A DNA stretch of 64,000 nucleotides from Paenibacillus kribbensis (GTDB lineage: Bacteria; Bacillota; Bacilli; Paenibacillales; Paenibacillaceae), in the NCBI RefSeq assembly GCF_002240415.1, contig NZ_CP020028.1, positions 2,381,501 through 2,445,500 on the forward strand. Direction: 5' to 3'. Each line of letters opens with the position of its first letter. Within the stretch, counting starts at the first letter, position 1. The translations under genes and the position numbers were made by a program. Below the pieces are notes generated by a model, which worked only from the letters and a program-made list of their open reading frames with translations, was not told where the DNA came from and made no database searches. Below are positions 62,695-64,000 of the stretch, piece by piece.

Positions 62695-63537
62695 ATGGAA
62701 GTAAAATTAGTAGTGGATTTTGATGCTTATGAGAGTGGACAAACGATGGCTAAATTGATTGAAGAGCTGGCAGCCAAGCCGGATAGCGCGGAAATTACAG
62801 ATCTGATTATTGGGGATTGGGGCGGAGCCTATGAAAATTCGCCTGAGGATTTTATCCCGGTGCTGGTGCAGCATAAAGATCAATTTCCGAAGCTGCGCAA
62901 GCTGTTTATCGGCGATATGGAATATGATGAGTGTGAGGTTTCATGGATCAATCAAACAAATCTGTCCCCGCTGCTAGAAGCGTTTCCAGCATTGGAGTCT
63001 TTTTATGTCAAAGGGAGCCAGGACCTGAGCTTGGAGCCGCTTCGTCATAGCCATCTTCAGGAATTGGTAATTATTTGCGGTGGTCTGCCTGCCAGCGTCC
63101 TTCAGCAAATATATCATGCCGAGCTGCCTGAGCTGCGCAAGCTGGAGCTGTATTTGGGGGTAGATGAATACGGTTTTGACGGGGGTTTGGAAGATGTTTT
63201 ACCGTTTTTGGACAACAATCCTTTTCCCAAGCTTACATATTTGGGGCTAAAGGATAGCGAAATACAGGATGAAATTGCGATTGCAGCAGCGAATGCCCCA
63301 GTGATCGGACAACTTGAAGTGCTGGATCTGTCTCAGGGTACGTTGTCAGATCAAGGAGCAGAGGCTCTGCTGGCAAGTGAAAGCATCAAGGGGCTAAAGC
63401 ATCTGGATTTGAGCTATCATTATATGTCCAGTGAAATGGTAGAGCGTTGGAAAAACTCTGGATTATCTGTGAACGTGGATGATCAGCAGGAAGCAGATGA
63501 GGAAGATGATTGGCGTTATCCTTCATTGACCGAGTAA
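62695..63537 (+). CDS. STM4015-family leucine-rich-repeat protein
   Basis: A 280-residue cytoplasmic protein with leucine-rich repeats: LRKLFIGDMEYDE, LQELVIICGG, LRKLELYLGVDEYG, LTYLGLKDSEIQDE, LEVLDLSQGTLSD and LKHLDLSYHYMSSE. The N-terminal text LIIGDWGGAYENSPEDFIP and the acidic tail are as in the STM4015 family, named from a Salmonella locus of unknown function. GGAGGAATTG precedes the ATG. It is followed after 17 bp by an STM4014-type gene, which supports the assignment. Confidence 0.85.
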   Translation: MEVKLVVDFDAYESGQTMAKLIEELAAKPDSAEITDLIIGDWGGAYENSPEDFIPVLVQHKDQFPKLRKLFIGDMEYDECEVSWINQTNLSPLLEAFPALESFYVKGSQDLSLEPLRHSHLQELVIICGGLPASVLQQIYHAELPELRKLELYLGVDEYGFDGGLEDVLPFLDNNPFPKLTYLGLKDSEIQDEIAIAAANAPVIGQLEVLDLSQGTLSDQGAEALLASESIKGLKHLDLSYHYMSSEMVERWKNSGLSVNVDDQQEADEEDDWRYPSLTE

Positions 63538-63554
63538 TCTGATGAGGTGGCTTT

Positions 63555-64000
63555 ATGGTTAGGATACCAGACAGTAGTGGCAGCGAGCCGTTTATTTTGT
63601 TCGGAAATCCGGGAAATCGACGGACCACGGGACTACAAGCGGCGCGTAGCAAATTGAAGCTTCCACCCGCGGTGGAGGTTTCCTATAGAGATGTGCTGCG
63701 AGCCATTCGGGAGAACCGCAGTCTGGGTGAGCTGATGGCTCAAATAGCAGCACAAGCTACATCAGATCACGTGCATGGCAGTGTGTATGTGCAACAAAGC
63801 CTCGTTCGAGTACTGGCGGGGCATGCGGGCAGTAGTCCGCTGCTCCGACTGGATGCACCAGGGGAAAGCTTTGAGGTAGAGCGTGAGCTGATCGCTCTTG
63901 GCGCCCCGGATGCTGAAGGGGATGATTCACTGTTGCCATGCTCGGAATGGACACAAGGCAAAAGGATTTCGGCGGCAGAAGCGCGGTGTCTGCAGGAGCA
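63555..64000 (+). CDS. STM4014-type protein, partial (3' end beyond window)
   Basis: ATG 63555 follows GAGGTGG and the frame stays open for 148 codons to the window end. The N-terminus reads PFILFGNPGNRRTTGLQAAR, then LPPAVEVSYRDVLRAIREN and LLRLDAPGESFEVERELIAL. This, and its place 17 bp after the STM4015-like gene, fits the STM4014 family. Similarity of that family to ATP-grasp ligases is my recollection and cannot be confirmed from the fragment. Further genes of the cluster (radical SAM and phosphoesterase-like in other organisms) would lie just outside. Confidence 0.68.
   Translation, partial: MVRIPDSSGSEPFILFGNPGNRRTTGLQAARSKLKLPPAVEVSYRDVLRAIRENRSLGELMAQIAAQATSDHVHGSVYVQQSLVRVLAGHAGSSPLLRLDAPGESFEVERELIALGAPDAEGDDSLLPCSEWTQGKRISAAEARCLQE

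Overview
The window looks like a chromosomal piece of a facultatively anaerobic, spore-forming Paenibacillus, closest in character to the P. polymyxa group. Reasons: Bacillales-type proBA T-box, Gram-positive ribosome binding sites (AGGAGG) and TTG/GTG starts, GerM, YjcZ, DUF2278 and YkwD-like families, ParE/ParC of Gram-positive type, plus fermentative hydrogen and formate genes. This is inferred from protein families and gene content, not from a database search. No rRNA, tRNA, CRISPR array, prophage or insertion sequence was seen.

Layout. 1-5.6 kb: proline operon (proB-proA-proC, minus strand) behind a T-box leader, then the divergent methionine-salvage pair mtnE/mtnU. 5.6-7.9 kb: a poor region with decayed coding remnants, a DUF2278 gene and an untracked 46-codon gene. 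7.9-10.7 kb: LysR regulator and a secreted PhoA-type alkaline phosphatase. 10.8-22.1 kb: a hydrogen/formate island made of two convergent operons, hydE-hydG (+) and MpsC-like-fdhF-hycB-hydA-hycB-aspA-hydF (-). Both are preceded by an FNR-type palindrome at the same distance (21 bp) from a -10 element. Enzyme subunits and all three maturases are present, and the subunit set (cysteine-type FdhF, two 4x[4Fe-4S] HycB-like proteins, [FeFe] HydA) is that of the soluble hydrogen-dependent CO2 reductase of acetogens, here probably working as a formate-hydrogen lyase. 22.1-23.4 kb: very small genes, including a YjcZ-type peptide and two paralogous basic proteins.

23.4-31 kb: leuCD, two tandem paralogous cell-wall amidases, a GerM lipoprotein, endonuclease III and a small unknown. 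31.3-38.9 kb: a double-headed bacterial dynamin and a heterodimeric ABC exporter. 39-45.8 kb: formate-dependent purT, a GNAT acetyltransferase, a secreted CAP protein, an AIM24-family protein, and a GDSL hydrolase joined to a two-gene ABC-2 transporter. 45.9-50.3 kb: parE-parC. 50.6-53.3 kb: two MarR regulators and an MFS drug exporter. 53.4-55 kb: RNA pseudouridine synthase and methyltransferase (-). 55.3-56.8 kb: araA under two AraR-type operators. 57-58.3 kb: flavodoxin and an unknown gene behind a Fur box. 58.4-62.4 kb: an efflux operon (adaptor, MFS pump, lipoprotein adaptor) with its own palindromic operator. 62.7-64 kb: the start of an STM4015/STM4014-type cluster that runs off the window.

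Common themes are anaerobic fermentation (formate made by sugar breakdown is split to H2 and CO2, or used by PurT), sporulation and cell-wall remodelling, and drug export. Motif and promoter calls were made by eye; family names come from recognised motifs.
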